Source: Bacteroidia bacterium (GTDB lineage Bacteria > Bacteroidota > Bacteroidia > NS11-12g > UBA9320). Taken from it: a stretch of 53,866 nt of DNA. Shown here piece after piece: positions 26,621 through 36,298 of this stretch (positions are counted from its first letter, which is position 1; every line of letters starts with the position of its first letter). Position numbers and translations under genes: made by a program. The stretch is from contig JADHMR010000006.1 of NCBI GenBank assembly GCA_016779945.1, forward strand, positions 1 to 53,866, in the 5' to 3' direction. Below the pieces are notes generated by a model. That model was not told the origin of the DNA. It searched no databases and was given only the letters and a program-made list of their open reading frames with translations.

Positions 26621-29503
26621 TTAATCTAATAAAAGTTGGAGGTCTTCTATGTTAAGATTGGCTAATACATTGCCATCGGTATGAATAATATCCTTAGATA
26701 TTTTGTTCTTTTGATTTTGCAATCGTGTTATTTTCTCTTCAATAGTTCCTCTGGATATAAATTTATAACTAAAAACAGGTTTAGTTTGACCTATTCTATG
26801 ACTTCTATCTCTTGCTTGAGCTTCAGCTGCCGGATTCCACCATGGATCAGCAATAAACACATAATCTGCAGCAGTTAAATTGAGCCCAACACCACCAGCT
26901 TTTAGTGAAATTAGAAAGACAGACGGCACATTGGTTTTTTGAAATTTTTGGACATATTGATTCCTCCTTAATTTAGTTGTTGCACCTGTAAGTTTATAAT
27001 AAGGAATGGATGATTTTTTGAGGTCCATTTCAAGCAATTCCAGGTAGGTAACAAATTGAGAAAATACTAGTATTTTGTGTCCATCAGATATTCCTGTGCT
27101 GATTTTTTCTAGTAATAGTTCATGTTTTCCGCTATTATGAGTATAATCACTATCCATTAGTATTGGGTGGTTAGAAATTTGTCTTAATTTGGAAAGTCCT
27201 TGTAAAACAGAGAGTTTGGAGGTCTTGAATTTTTGTTGGTCTTCAATATTTAATAGATTGTTACGATATTCTGATTTCACTTTTTCGTAATATTTATCTT
27301 GTTCGTCAGACATATCGCAGTAGATTATTTTTTCAAGGATATGGGGTAAATCTTTTGCAACTTCCTCCTTTGTTCTTCGCAGGATAAATGGTTTGATGAT
27401 CTGTTTTAATTCGTCAGTTTTAGTGTTGTCATCCTCTTTTTCAATGGGTTTAGCATATTTTTCATTGAACTGATTTAATGAGCCGAGCAATCCTTTGTTT
27501 AAAAAATTCATTTGACTCCATAAATCCCTAATTGTGTTCTCGATGGGAGTTCCAGTTAGAGCGATTCTACAGTTTGCTTGTAGTTTATTGATGTATTGGG
27601 TAGTTTTTGCGGAGTAGTTTTTAATATTTTGACTTTCATCCAATAAGATGATTTCAAATTGAGCTTGTTCGAATAATTCAGTATCGTTTCTGATCAAACC
27701 GTAACTGGTGATGATTAAATCTACATTTTCAAATTGGTTGAATTCGGTGTTTCGTTTATTGCCTGAGTGAATTCTGACCCGAAGCTCTGGTGTGAATTTA
27801 GAGCATTCATTTTCCCAATTAAAGAGGAGTGATGTAGGGGCAACTATTAAAAAAGGGGGATTTGTTTTTTGCTTTGGGAGTGTATGAAATACTTTTTGAA
27901 TGAATGCAAGTGCTTGTATAGTTTTTCCTAAGCCCATATCATCTGCTAAAATTCCACCAAATCGGTTGTTTTTCAGAAACATTAACCAACTTAAACCATC
28001 TTTTTGATATGGTCTAAGTGTTCCTTTAAACCCAGAGTGTGGGTCTTCGTCCTTAAAATCAACCAGTTTATTTAAGTGTTTTTTAATTTTCTGGGATTGG
28101 ATATGATTTAAGATATTCAGCTCATATTTTTGGATGGCGTATTGATTGTCTTTTTGTTTGGAATGAAACAGAGATTCTCCAAGGGCAAACCATTCTTCTG
28201 GAAACAAAAAGATTTCACCATTTGGAAGTTCCATCTGAGTTTGACCTTTTTTCATTTCAGAAACGATTTTATTAAATGGAATTTTAAATTCACCGACAGT
28301 GACTACCATTTTTAAATCGAACCAATCAATTTTATCTTGAATAGCGTATTCTATGGTTGGTTTATTAAGATTAAGTGAATACTCTAATTCACTGGAGATG
28401 TTAAAATTGTTTTGCGTTAATAATTCACGATGTTTCTGCAACCAAGCTAGGCACTGCTGAATTGACTCGAAATCACCCCTAAAAAAAGATCCATCTTGAT
28501 GGGTTAATCCGTTTTCAACCAAAAAATTTGATTTATTTGATTCCCATATTACAGAGCGTTTATATTTTGTAAATACCGGTTCATTATTTTCCCAATTCAT
28601 CTTTACATGAAAAAACTTGTTGGGGTGGTATGCGAAGGTGTTATCGCCATAGCAAATGTTTAGATTAAACCCGAAAACCCTATTTTTTTGAGTAACAGAA
28701 ATTTGGGGGATTGCGGGTTCTTTTTTAGTCAATATTGTAAATCCTTGAGCTAAAACGGGAGAGGTTTCAAGTAATTGGCGTACAAATTTTGTGTAGTAAG
28801 ATTGTTGATTTTCAGGCTTGACATGAATGTACTTTTTATGAAGAAAGATGCCAATTTTATTACCATCTACAAAGTCGTAAAATTTATAAATGGTATTATG
28901 GACCAATATTCTTGCTGGTTTGGAAGAAAGCAGAAGCCCATTTTGTTTCATAAATAAAATTCTTTCCTCACCATGCTTTAGCGTAACGAAGTACGAGGTT
29001 CCGTTTTCGTTTTTTCTGAAATGAAATAAAACCTTTGTGAATTCTGCTTTGATTTCTATGGGATGTGCTGCCGGATTAATTTCATCAGCTAAGTAAATCT
29101 GATTATTGGTAGAATCAATTTTTGTAAAAAAATTAGAAATAGTTTGGTCGATATATGGTCTAATTTCTTCTTTAAAAATAGCTTTATCAAAATATTTATA
29201 GAAGTATTCTTTTGGACGAATTTTTTGTTTGGGTGAAAATTTCCGGATGATATTCTCAACCATTAATGGGTCCAGTATTTTAATTTGCTTGAGTTCATTG
29301 TCGGACAATTTATCATAGTATGAAGCGTTCCCGGAGAATACTTTTTGATAGGTAAGAGATAGGGTGTTCTTAGATGTATAGGCAACTACATACGGGTTTA
29401 TTAACACTCCAAGTTGTGAATGTTGGTGTATGCTAAATACTAATTTGTACGTTGAGTTGTTTTCTACTTTCAAGCGAGTAATACGGCTTATAAAATCAAG
29501 CAA
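26621..29503 (-). CDS. SNF2-family DEAD/DEAH-box helicase
   Basis: A 960-residue SNF2/Swi2-type ATPase. The N-terminal ~480 residues are a poorly conserved accessory region. The two RecA-like lobes follow, with motif I DDMGLGKT near 525, motif II DESQ near 620 (in place of DEAH), motif III LTGTPIEN, and motif VI QARDRSHRIGQ near 900. Such bacterial proteins remodel or translocate on DNA or RNA polymerase complexes (RapA/HepA relatives) but substrate is unknown. The first Met codon lies about 80 residues in, so the start is taken as the TTG at 29503; another TTG at 29473 is possible. It follows the unknown 185-residue gene by 34 bases. Confidence 0.85.
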   Translation of the reverse strand: MLDFISRITRLKVENNSTYKLVFSIHQHSQLGVLINPYVVAYTSKNTLSLTYQKVFSGNASYYDKLSDNELKQIKILDPLMVENIIRKFSPKQKIRPKEYFYKYFDKAIFKEEIRPYIDQTISNFFTKIDSTNNQIYLADEINPAAHPIEIKAEFTKVLFHFRKNENGTSYFVTLKHGEERILFMKQNGLLLSSKPARILVHNTIYKFYDFVDGNKIGIFLHKKYIHVKPENQQSYYTKFVRQLLETSPVLAQGFTILTKKEPAIPQISVTQKNRVFGFNLNICYGDNTFAYHPNKFFHVKMNWENNEPVFTKYKRSVIWESNKSNFLVENGLTHQDGSFFRGDFESIQQCLAWLQKHRELLTQNNFNISSELEYSLNLNKPTIEYAIQDKIDWFDLKMVVTVGEFKIPFNKIVSEMKKGQTQMELPNGEIFLFPEEWFALGESLFHSKQKDNQYAIQKYELNILNHIQSQKIKKHLNKLVDFKDEDPHSGFKGTLRPYQKDGLSWLMFLKNNRFGGILADDMGLGKTIQALAFIQKVFHTLPKQKTNPPFLIVAPTSLLFNWENECSKFTPELRVRIHSGNKRNTEFNQFENVDLIITSYGLIRNDTELFEQAQFEIILLDESQNIKNYSAKTTQYINKLQANCRIALTGTPIENTIRDLWSQMNFLNKGLLGSLNQFNEKYAKPIEKEDDNTKTDELKQIIKPFILRRTKEEVAKDLPHILEKIIYCDMSDEQDKYYEKVKSEYRNNLLNIEDQQKFKTSKLSVLQGLSKLRQISNHPILMDSDYTHNSGKHELLLEKISTGISDGHKILVFSQFVTYLELLEMDLKKSSIPYYKLTGATTKLRRNQYVQKFQKTNVPSVFLISLKAGGVGLNLTAADYVFIADPWWNPAAEAQARDRSHRIGQTKPVFSYKFISRGTIEEKITRLQNQKNKISKDIIHTDGNVLANLNIEDLQLLLD

Positions 29504-29537
29504 TATACAATTAGATTATCTTCCAATAAAATCTATT

Positions 29538-30095
29538 TTACCCTTCTAAAAATTTAATTTCTAATAGCTCAATAATTTGGTCAGGTTTTAGCTTTCTCCA
29601 ATCAATTTCGTTTAATCTGCCACCAAACGATAGTTGATGATTGAGGTGATATCGGTATAATTCATCCAACACATGAGGAAGTGCGTTGATTAAATAAATT
29701 TCTCCTTGAATTTCTTCTTTCCATTCTTGATAATAGTCATTTGCATCTGCATGAAAATTGAGTACATTTTCCATGATAATCACAAAATTTTGAATACCAC
29801 AATCAATTAGTTGATCAATGAGCTCTGTTTTAAGTAGCATGATGTCATTATTGATAGCGTCATTCCATTCACCAATTAGCTCAATGATGCAAAATTGATC
29901 TTCATAATCTGCATAAATTAGTTTGTACAATAAGGCGTCACTTCCAAAATTATCCCATTGAGGATGAAGTACGTAGTTGTATACCTTGTTTGTGTAATGA
30001 AATTCTGAATATTGATTTTTATAGTTTAGAGCATTAGGGTCATGCTCAGATTTGTACAAATCTCGCCATAAAAAAAAAGGTTCAATGTTATGCAT
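29538..30095 (-). CDS. conserved-looking protein of unknown function
   Basis: I do not recognise this 185-residue protein. It has no signal peptide or membrane segment and is acidic and rich in aromatic residues (FFLWRDLYKSEHDPNALNY near the start, EIDWRKLKPDQIIELLEIKFLEG at the end). A central strand-helix pattern (FCIIELIGEWNDAINNDIMLL, FVIIMENVLNF) suggests a compact alpha/beta fold, perhaps like STAS domains, but this is a guess. Its start lies inside the 3' end of the glycosyltransferase gene (eight-base overlap), so the two are very likely co-transcribed and translationally linked. Confidence 0.6.
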   Translation of the reverse strand: MHNIEPFFLWRDLYKSEHDPNALNYKNQYSEFHYTNKVYNYVLHPQWDNFGSDALLYKLIYADYEDQFCIIELIGEWNDAINNDIMLLKTELIDQLIDCGIQNFVIIMENVLNFHADANDYYQEWKEEIQGEIYLINALPHVLDELYRYHLNHQLSFGGRLNEIDWRKLKPDQIIELLEIKFLEG

Positions 30096-31017
30096 GAATA
30101 TCTATATTGGTGTCATCAACCAAGTATAAGGGTCTACCTTTTACATTGTCATTTATACGGGCAATATATTCGCCTATCATCCCAATGCCAAGAAGCTGAA
30201 TGCCCCCAAGAAATACAATACTAATCATTAGAGAAGGCCAGCCAGGCTCATATATTTTTAAAATAAATTTTGCATAAAGCGTATACAAGATGAGAATAAA
30301 ACCAATAACTGCACACACAAATCCAGACAGTGTTGCTAATCGAAGTGGCCAATTAGAAAATGAAGTAATAGCGTCAAAAGCTAAACCAATCATTTTTTTG
30401 TAGGTATAATTAGTCTCTCCCGCATTTCTTCCCTTTCGTTCATACTCTACAGGTGTTTGTTTGAAACCTAGCCATGCGATTTGTCCTCTTAAATATCGTT
30501 GCTTTTCAGGCATTTGCTTAAGAGCATCAATAACTTTCCGATTGATTATTCTGAAGTCGCCAGTATCAACTGGAATCTCAATCGATGTGATTTTGTTCAG
30601 TATCTTATAAAACAAGCTGGCAGTCCATTTTTTCATGACAGATTCCTTAGCTCTTTTGATTCTTTTGGCATAAACAACATCATATCCTTCATCCATTTTA
30701 TGAATTAAATCTGGGATGACTTCTGGAGGATCCTGCCCGTCTGAGTCCATCAAAATTACTTGATCTCCTGAGGCATAATCTATTCCTGCCGAAATAGCAA
30801 TTTGGTGTCCAAAATTGCGACTTAAGCCAATAAATTTCAATTCAGCATAGTTGGTGCAGAGTGATTGAATAAGTTGTAAAGATTTATCGGTACTCCCATC
30901 ATTGACAAGTATTATCTCAAAACTTTGACCAATACTCTTCATTTGAATATACAGATCATCAATAAAAGAGGATAGCCCTTTTTCTTCGTTATATATAGGT
31001 AAAACTACCGATATCAT
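30088..31017 (-). CDS. family 2 glycosyltransferase, polyprenyl-phosphate type
   Basis: A 309-residue GT-A glycosyltransferase with two C-terminal transmembrane helices (about 228-252 and 262-288). This is the architecture of GtrB/DPM1-like enzymes that transfer a sugar from a nucleotide donor to a polyprenyl phosphate at the inner membrane. Visible are the nucleotide-binding SVVLPIYNEEKG at 3-14, ILVNDGSTD near 37, the metal-binding LMDSDGQDPPE near 90 and the acceptor-side QMPEKQRYLRGQIAWLG near 170. Possible roles include glucosylation or mannosylation of surface polysaccharide or flippase-linked modification; the sugar cannot be determined. It overlaps the next gene by eight bases. Confidence 0.88.
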   Translation of the reverse strand: MISVVLPIYNEEKGLSSFIDDLYIQMKSIGQSFEIILVNDGSTDKSLQLIQSLCTNYAELKFIGLSRNFGHQIAISAGIDYASGDQVILMDSDGQDPPEVIPDLIHKMDEGYDVVYAKRIKRAKESVMKKWTASLFYKILNKITSIEIPVDTGDFRIINRKVIDALKQMPEKQRYLRGQIAWLGFKQTPVEYERKGRNAGETNYTYKKMIGLAFDAITSFSNWPLRLATLSGFVCAVIGFILILYTLYAKFILKIYEPGWPSLMISIVFLGGIQLLGIGMIGEYIARINDNVKGRPLYLVDDTNIDIHA

Positions 31018-31106
31018 TCATGCAAATTAACGTATAATTTAGAAATTTGGGTGTAAACTAAATAAGCCAATAATTTTTGTGATCGAATGATGGTTTATCG
31101 ATTCTT

Positions 31107-31114
31107 TATTTTTG
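31107..31114 (+). promoter_or_regulatory. candidate -7 element, TATTTTTG, for the Mpl-type ligase gene
   Basis: This matches TAnnTTTG and lies 43 bases before the ATG at 31158, within the 140-base divergent region between the glycosyltransferase and ligase genes. Spacing would allow a leader of about 35 bases. Confidence 0.45.
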
Positions 31115-31157
31115 GTTATAAATTCGCCATAATCAAAATTAAAAATAAGCAAACCAG

Positions 31158-32477
31158 ATGCGAATTCATTTAATAGCCATAGGTGGGGCGATAATGCATA
31201 ACCTAGCGATTGCATTGAAAAGAAAGGGGTATCATGTTACTGGTTCTGATGATGCTATATATGATCCGGCTAAAACTAATTTGAACGAAAATGGGCTACT
31301 CCCAAAAATCGGGTGGGATGAGGATTTAATCACAGCAGACATCGATGTTATTATTCTTGGTATGCATGCTAGAAAGAATAACCCTGAACTTGTAAAAGCC
31401 CAAAAATTAGGTTTAAAAATCATGTCGTTTCCTGAATTTGTAGCTGCTGAAAGTAAAGACAAGAAGCGGGTTGTCATAGCAGGGAGTCACGGTAAAACAA
31501 CTACTACCGCAATGATTATGTATGTATTGTCTCGTTTAAATCTAGATTTTGACTATTTGGTTGGGTCTTCAATCAATGGATTTGATTTATCTGTTAAAAT
31601 TTCAGACGCACCAGTAATCATTATTGAAGGAGATGAATACTTGAGCTCTCCCCTCGACCTAAAATCTAAATTTTTGTGGTATAATCCTCACATTTCTATA
31701 ATCACAGGGATTGCATATGATCACATTAACGTCTTTCCTACATTTGATTCGTACTTAGATACGTTTGAAAAATACATGAATAGTCATGTGTCAAATGGGC
31801 ATTTTTTGTGGTATAAAAATGATGAACACCTTCAAAAATTAACACAAGAAGTCACTACTTCAAATAACGCATACGATACTCCAAAATACAGAAATACTTC
31901 TACCGGTTCGGAAATATTTCACGACGGTATATGGTATCCTTTAATGATTGTTGGTAAACATAATCTAGAGAATTTATATGCAGCCCAGTTGGTTTGTGCA
32001 GAATTAGGAGTTTCTGGGCATGAATTCTACGAAGCAGTTTCAGATTTTACGGGTGCCGGTAGAAGGATGGAGAAAATTTATGACAAAAATGGTCAAGTAA
32101 TTTATAGAGATTTTGCTCACTCACCTAGCAAGCTAAAAGCAACAACTAACGCAGTGAAAGAGTCATTTGGAGGCACATTGTTAGCTGTTTTTGAATTACA
32201 TACATTTAGTAGTTTGACAAAAGCTTTTATACCGTTATACGAGGATGCTATGGATGCAGCGGACCGTGCAATTGTATTTTATAATGACGAAGTTTTCGAA
32301 CACAAAAAAATGGAGTATTTAGATTCTTCGTTTGTCCAAAATTGTTTTGGGGATGTAAGCATTATTAATTCAAAAGAAGAATTGGAAAAGCTTGTGAACT
32401 CGTCTTTTGAAAATGGCGAAAATATTTTGTTAATGAGTTCGGGGACCTTTCAAAAAGCCTCTTTTCTATTTGATTAA
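31158..32477 (+). CDS. mpl: Mur ligase of the Mpl type (UDP-MurNAc : tripeptide ligase)
   Basis: A 439-residue Mur ligase. The N-terminus (RIHLIAIGGAIMHNLAIALKRKGYHVTGSDD) and overall length resemble Mpl, which attaches the recycled L-Ala-D-Glu-mDAP tripeptide to UDP-MurNAc, more than MurC. The ATP-binding P-loop GSHGKTTTT is at 109-117, EGDEYLSS follows near 157, and the AYDHINVFPTF and DFAHSP segments mark the central and C-terminal domains. It therefore probably belongs to cell-wall recycling. Its stop codon is shared with the convergent HmuY-family gene in the palindrome TTAA. Confidence 0.85.
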   Translation: MRIHLIAIGGAIMHNLAIALKRKGYHVTGSDDAIYDPAKTNLNENGLLPKIGWDEDLITADIDVIILGMHARKNNPELVKAQKLGLKIMSFPEFVAAESKDKKRVVIAGSHGKTTTTAMIMYVLSRLNLDFDYLVGSSINGFDLSVKISDAPVIIIEGDEYLSSPLDLKSKFLWYNPHISIITGIAYDHINVFPTFDSYLDTFEKYMNSHVSNGHFLWYKNDEHLQKLTQEVTTSNNAYDTPKYRNTSTGSEIFHDGIWYPLMIVGKHNLENLYAAQLVCAELGVSGHEFYEAVSDFTGAGRRMEKIYDKNGQVIYRDFAHSPSKLKATTNAVKESFGGTLLAVFELHTFSSLTKAFIPLYEDAMDAADRAIVFYNDEVFEHKKMEYLDSSFVQNCFGDVSIINSKEELEKLVNSSFENGENILLMSSGTFQKASFLFD

Positions 32478-33475
32478 AGCTTTTTGATTTCAAATGTAAC
32501 ACTGTGGTTGCCAACCGATGAACCAATAATATTGAGAGCTCTAATTACGTAATATTCGTCATCACTTCGTAAAATCAAATTTTGTTTTGAATTGCTCTGT
32601 AGCTGGCTTGTAATAGGATCTTTCTGATAAAATAATCCGATACTATTTTTAGATTTTTCGAATGTTAAATTTCTAGAGTTGATGTAATTAATTTGTTCAA
32701 AGTTCATCACTGTGTCTAGGAATATTTCAACGTGTTCATGATTTAGTTCAAAGCTAGGGAATAACCCCAAAGAGCTATTTGAAGTGGATGAATAGGGTAT
32801 TTTAGTGTGTTTATTGATTGAATCTACTTGGTAACTAAAGTGAATGTGCCATTCATTGGTATTTGGTTCGATTGTTTTTGCCTGTTCATTATTCACCAAT
32901 GAAAAGTATGAATAAAGTTGAACCTCTTGTTTATTAATTGTTTCAATTTGAAATGAAGTTTCGTTCAACGGTCCATATTTAAAATGGTATGTATTGATAT
33001 CCGCATCAAGAATTTGAAACTTATAATAGTAATCTTGTGAATCTTGGGTCCAATTTAGGATGTAAACATCTTTGTATGATTCTGGATTAGGGAAGTCAAA
33101 ATCTCCCCATCTACCAATAGCACTTTTAATATTAGTTGATTTTACATCGTCATACTCCCAAATAGTATTTCCATCAATCGAGCTTAAATTTATTAAATCA
33201 TAACGATTGATTTTGGTATTGAATATTCGAATAGGTTCTGTCGGATTTGTGTAAATGCCCCATTCATCAGCGGTATTTTCAAATCTAAGTTGCCAGTTAC
33301 TTTTTTCTTTGGAGAGTGTGCCCGTAGGAAAACCAAGTTTAATGAATGTAGAGGGGCTTTCAGTTGAGTTTAAAGAAATATTAATCTTTTCAGAATCAAT
33401 TTTTGGCAAATATTCGTCTGGAGTGAAGCAACTAGTTATTGAAAAAACAAGAAAAATGTAGACTGCTTTTTTCAT
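32474..33475 (-). CDS. HmuY-family lipoprotein
   Basis: A 333-residue lipoprotein (MKKAVYIFLVFSITSC, Cys16). The repeated plan of the Bacteroidota HmuY family is visible in two halves: SNWQLRFENTADEWGIY, then a stretch with SAIGRWGDFDFPNPESYKDVYIL, and later EPNTNEWHIHFSYQVD with a final DDEYYVIRALN...SVTFEIKKL. HmuY proteins bind haem (P. gingivalis) or related tetrapyrroles at the cell surface and hand them to a TonB-dependent receptor. The start overlaps the receptor gene's stop by four bases (ATGA), matching the canonical hmuR-hmuY pairing. Assignment is by family pattern; haem binding itself is not demonstrated, and the axial ligands cannot be judged by eye. Confidence 0.72.
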   Translation of the reverse strand: MKKAVYIFLVFSITSCFTPDEYLPKIDSEKINISLNSTESPSTFIKLGFPTGTLSKEKSNWQLRFENTADEWGIYTNPTEPIRIFNTKINRYDLINLSSIDGNTIWEYDDVKSTNIKSAIGRWGDFDFPNPESYKDVYILNWTQDSQDYYYKFQILDADINTYHFKYGPLNETSFQIETINKQEVQLYSYFSLVNNEQAKTIEPNTNEWHIHFSYQVDSINKHTKIPYSSTSNSSLGLFPSFELNHEHVEIFLDTVMNFEQINYINSRNLTFEKSKNSIGLFYQKDPITSQLQSNSKQNLILRSDDEYYVIRALNIIGSSVGNHSVTFEIKKL

Positions 33476-35394
33476 GGGTTTGTGTATACTACTTTGAATG
33501 TAAACGACCTTGGATAGCCACTTATAACTCGCTCATTATCGATAAATTCCCGATTAATTTCTGTTAGTCTGTATATGTCATTACTAATGAATGGCGTTTG
33601 AAGAATATTATTTATTCCAAAGGAAATTTTAAGTTTTTCTTTGATGAAGCTTCGTTTAATTCTTAGGGATAAAAATCGCATTTTTTGCTGTTCAGCAATG
33701 TAAATGGTATTATTTGAAATAAAAGAGTTTGTATGCTTACCGATATATTTTGCATTCAGTCCTATGGTAATTTTTGAATTTGGTATTCGAATATGTGTGT
33801 TAAGGTTTAATTCCGGATAAAAGAAGGTTAAATTCACAGTGTCTCTTGTGTTGTTTATAGCATGCATCATTGCACTAGGTTTAATACTTACTATGTCATT
33901 GAAGATATTAATGCTTGCATAAGTAGAAAAACTTGACGCCTTACCTGCTGAATTGAATGTATTTGATTCGTCTACTCGTGGTATGTCACTTTGTGCAATA
34001 AATATTAAACCACTCACAGCGTTAAGATTTTTTTGTTTGAGAATTACATTAGCATGAATAGCGTTTTGTTTTATTGGATTTAATAAAACGTTATTTCTCA
34101 CTCCCTCATTAAAATTTGTTGGGTAAAATAGCTGCCTAAATGGGGCATAAGAAACGGAGGTGTTTGACGTAAAATTGAGCTGAATAACTTCTCGTGGTGC
34201 AAGCTCAATTTGAAATTGTGGCAAAAGAAAATTACCCGTCAAATTGTTGTGAAACAAACGTAAGCCTCCGTGTAAAATTAATGTATTTTTGAGTTTGTAG
34301 GATAAAATTCCATAAGCTGTATAATCATTGTAAGCAGTAGATATAGCGTCAATATATTGATATGTATTATCCCGAGTATTACTCAAATCAATCCCTAAAG
34401 AATATTCTAGAGGTTTGTTGAATGATTTAAGAGAAAGCCTAATTAGACCTTGATTATACCCAGTGTTAGGATGGGTGTTTGTATGGGTACTTAAATTTTG
34501 CTGACCAGAATTTAAATTTTTATCAATAAGTGTGTTATTATTTTTAAAATGGTGAACCATCCCTTCCAATGATAGGGTATGATGTTTGGATGCTTTCAGT
34601 TGAAGCGAGCCGCAAATATTATGTTTATTGAAGTCATTTTCATGGTCCCTAACACGTGATGTTCCGGGTATGATTTTACCTTTATTTTGAGTATGTACAA
34701 TTGCGTTATCACTCTGAATATTTAGCGTAACACTCGGAAGAATTTTGTATTGGTACTTTAGATTTAAGTCGTATCTCTCAAATGCCCCAAGTGATGTTGA
34801 TCGAAGTCTTTCATCGTCATATAAGTCATTTGTAAAACTTCTACTTATACCAACTTGCCCACTATGCGTTAAATTACTAAGTCCTAAAATGAATGAACCA
34901 TGGAAATCACTAGAAGAGGTGTTGGTAAGGTTTAATTTAGTCCAAATAGGTTGCTCAGGAATTTTTAATGAATACAGATTAATTACGATAGCGTTATTTT
35001 TAACTTGGCCAACAACTGGTGTTAGGTGAATTTCTATTCGATCTATGTCCCAGAGTGGTATTGATCTGAAATCATAGTTAATATTTTGATCTAAAGCTGC
35101 AGGAAATCCATCTTTAAAGACAGCGATATTATCTATACCAAGTGATCCGTAACTGATTTGAGGACTTCTATTTTTGATGTATTTATGAAATATAGGGAGT
35201 ATGGATAATGCTTCTTCTAGGTTCTGAAGATTTGATGTTTCTATGTCATCCCTAGATAGTGTATAGGCACAGCTAGTGCTGTCTTGGGCCATTGTTTGGT
35301 TGGCTATACATGTGATTAAACATGCAAACACGATCATGATTGAACAATAGTTTCTCAATTTAAAGGGATATTTATTGATAATTGACTTATACAA
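33472..35394 (-). CDS. TonB-dependent receptor
   Basis: A 640-residue outer-membrane receptor, short for the family but similar to HmuR-type receptors. A plug domain occupies about residues 40-145 (LEEALSILPIF, IDNIAVFKDGFPAAL, DIDRIEIHLTPVVG), followed by an about 480-residue barrel rich in alternating aromatic strands. It lacks the carboxypeptidase-like extension of SusC-type receptors and no TonB box is obvious. The open frame starts at a TTG (35394); an ATG at 35337 would give a signal peptide without a basic N-region, so I keep the longer form. It is coupled to the HmuY-family gene by an ATGA overlap and lies 43 bases behind the metal ABC permease gene. Confidence 0.82.
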   Translation of the reverse strand: MYKSIINKYPFKLRNYCSIMIVFACLITCIANQTMAQDSTSCAYTLSRDDIETSNLQNLEEALSILPIFHKYIKNRSPQISYGSLGIDNIAVFKDGFPAALDQNINYDFRSIPLWDIDRIEIHLTPVVGQVKNNAIVINLYSLKIPEQPIWTKLNLTNTSSSDFHGSFILGLSNLTHSGQVGISRSFTNDLYDDERLRSTSLGAFERYDLNLKYQYKILPSVTLNIQSDNAIVHTQNKGKIIPGTSRVRDHENDFNKHNICGSLQLKASKHHTLSLEGMVHHFKNNNTLIDKNLNSGQQNLSTHTNTHPNTGYNQGLIRLSLKSFNKPLEYSLGIDLSNTRDNTYQYIDAISTAYNDYTAYGILSYKLKNTLILHGGLRLFHNNLTGNFLLPQFQIELAPREVIQLNFTSNTSVSYAPFRQLFYPTNFNEGVRNNVLLNPIKQNAIHANVILKQKNLNAVSGLIFIAQSDIPRVDESNTFNSAGKASSFSTYASINIFNDIVSIKPSAMMHAINNTRDTVNLTFFYPELNLNTHIRIPNSKITIGLNAKYIGKHTNSFISNNTIYIAEQQKMRFLSLRIKRSFIKEKLKISFGINNILQTPFISNDIYRLTEINREFIDNERVISGYPRSFTFKVVYTNP

Positions 35395-35437
35395 TGATAA
35401 ATATCCTCCATAAAATAAAGGGAAGAATCACTGGATT

Positions 35438-36298
35438 TTAGTTAGATATTACATCTATTTTACTTTTCCGAAGTGTTGTAGCAGTAAAAACAATGGCGAA
35501 AACACCACCAATTACTACAGAAATCGAACCTGCCACTGAGACATCTAATGATTTGGCCAAGTAGTATCCAATGATTGAACATAGTATTCCAAAAGCACAT
35601 GATAGCACGAGCATTTTCTTAAAATTTCCGGTAAGCAAATAGGCGATTGCAGGGGGCCCTGATAAAAATGCGATTACAAGGATAGCTCCCACAGACTCAA
35701 AAGATACAACTGTGGTAAGTGAGACTCCGCTCATCAAAAAGTAATGCCAAAATCCAACACCAATCCCTATGGATAAAGAATAGTTCTCGTCAAATGTGGT
35801 TATTAATAATCCCTTGTAGCCCCAAATCACTGCAAACAAAACAATAACAGACACGATAAGTAGAATGATGGTTTGTTTTGGTAAATAAAAATTACCAATA
35901 ATGGGTTCTAACCACAAGGGTACATATTCTAATTCTCCATATAATACACATTGCTGATCGATATCTGCATTAGCTCCAAATTTTGATATTAATATAATTC
36001 CGATGGCAAATAAAAGTGTGTATGAAATCCCAATTGATGCATCGCTCTGAAGCTTTGCTTTGTGGGTTAGCCACTCAATAATAATGGTGGCTAAAATTCC
36101 GCTAGAAGCGGCACCTATGAGTATCGGTAAACTAGAGGTTGACCCCGAAAAAATATAGGCAAAAAATATTCCGGGTAGTACTGCATGTGAAATAGCATCG
36201 CCAATCATAACCATTTTTCGCATGACCAAAAAACTACCCATAATCGCACAGTTAATTGCGACAAGACAAGCGGTTAGTATGATATAAAAGTCGTTCAT
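35438..36298 (-). CDS. metal ABC transporter permease (ZnuB/MntB/YtgD type)
   Basis: A 286-residue permease of the ABC-3 metal family, with about eight hydrophobic segments. The family landmarks are present: MGSFLVMRKMVMIGDAISHAVLPG near residues 20-43 and the conserved cytoplasmic loop with FDENYSLSIGIG near 174-185, which contacts the ATPase. It pairs with the other permease to form the channel. Its ATG shares a base with the stop of the permease-repressor fusion gene (TAATG), so the two are translationally coupled. The transported ion may be Mn, Zn or Fe; see the fusion gene for arguments. Confidence 0.9.
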   Translation of the reverse strand: MNDFYIILTACLVAINCAIMGSFLVMRKMVMIGDAISHAVLPGIFFAYIFSGSTSSLPILIGAASSGILATIIIEWLTHKAKLQSDASIGISYTLLFAIGIILISKFGANADIDQQCVLYGELEYVPLWLEPIIGNFYLPKQTIILLIVSVIVLFAVIWGYKGLLITTFDENYSLSIGIGVGFWHYFLMSGVSLTTVVSFESVGAILVIAFLSGPPAIAYLLTGNFKKMLVLSCAFGILCSIIGYYLAKSLDVSVAGSISVVIGGVFAIVFTATTLRKSKIDVISN

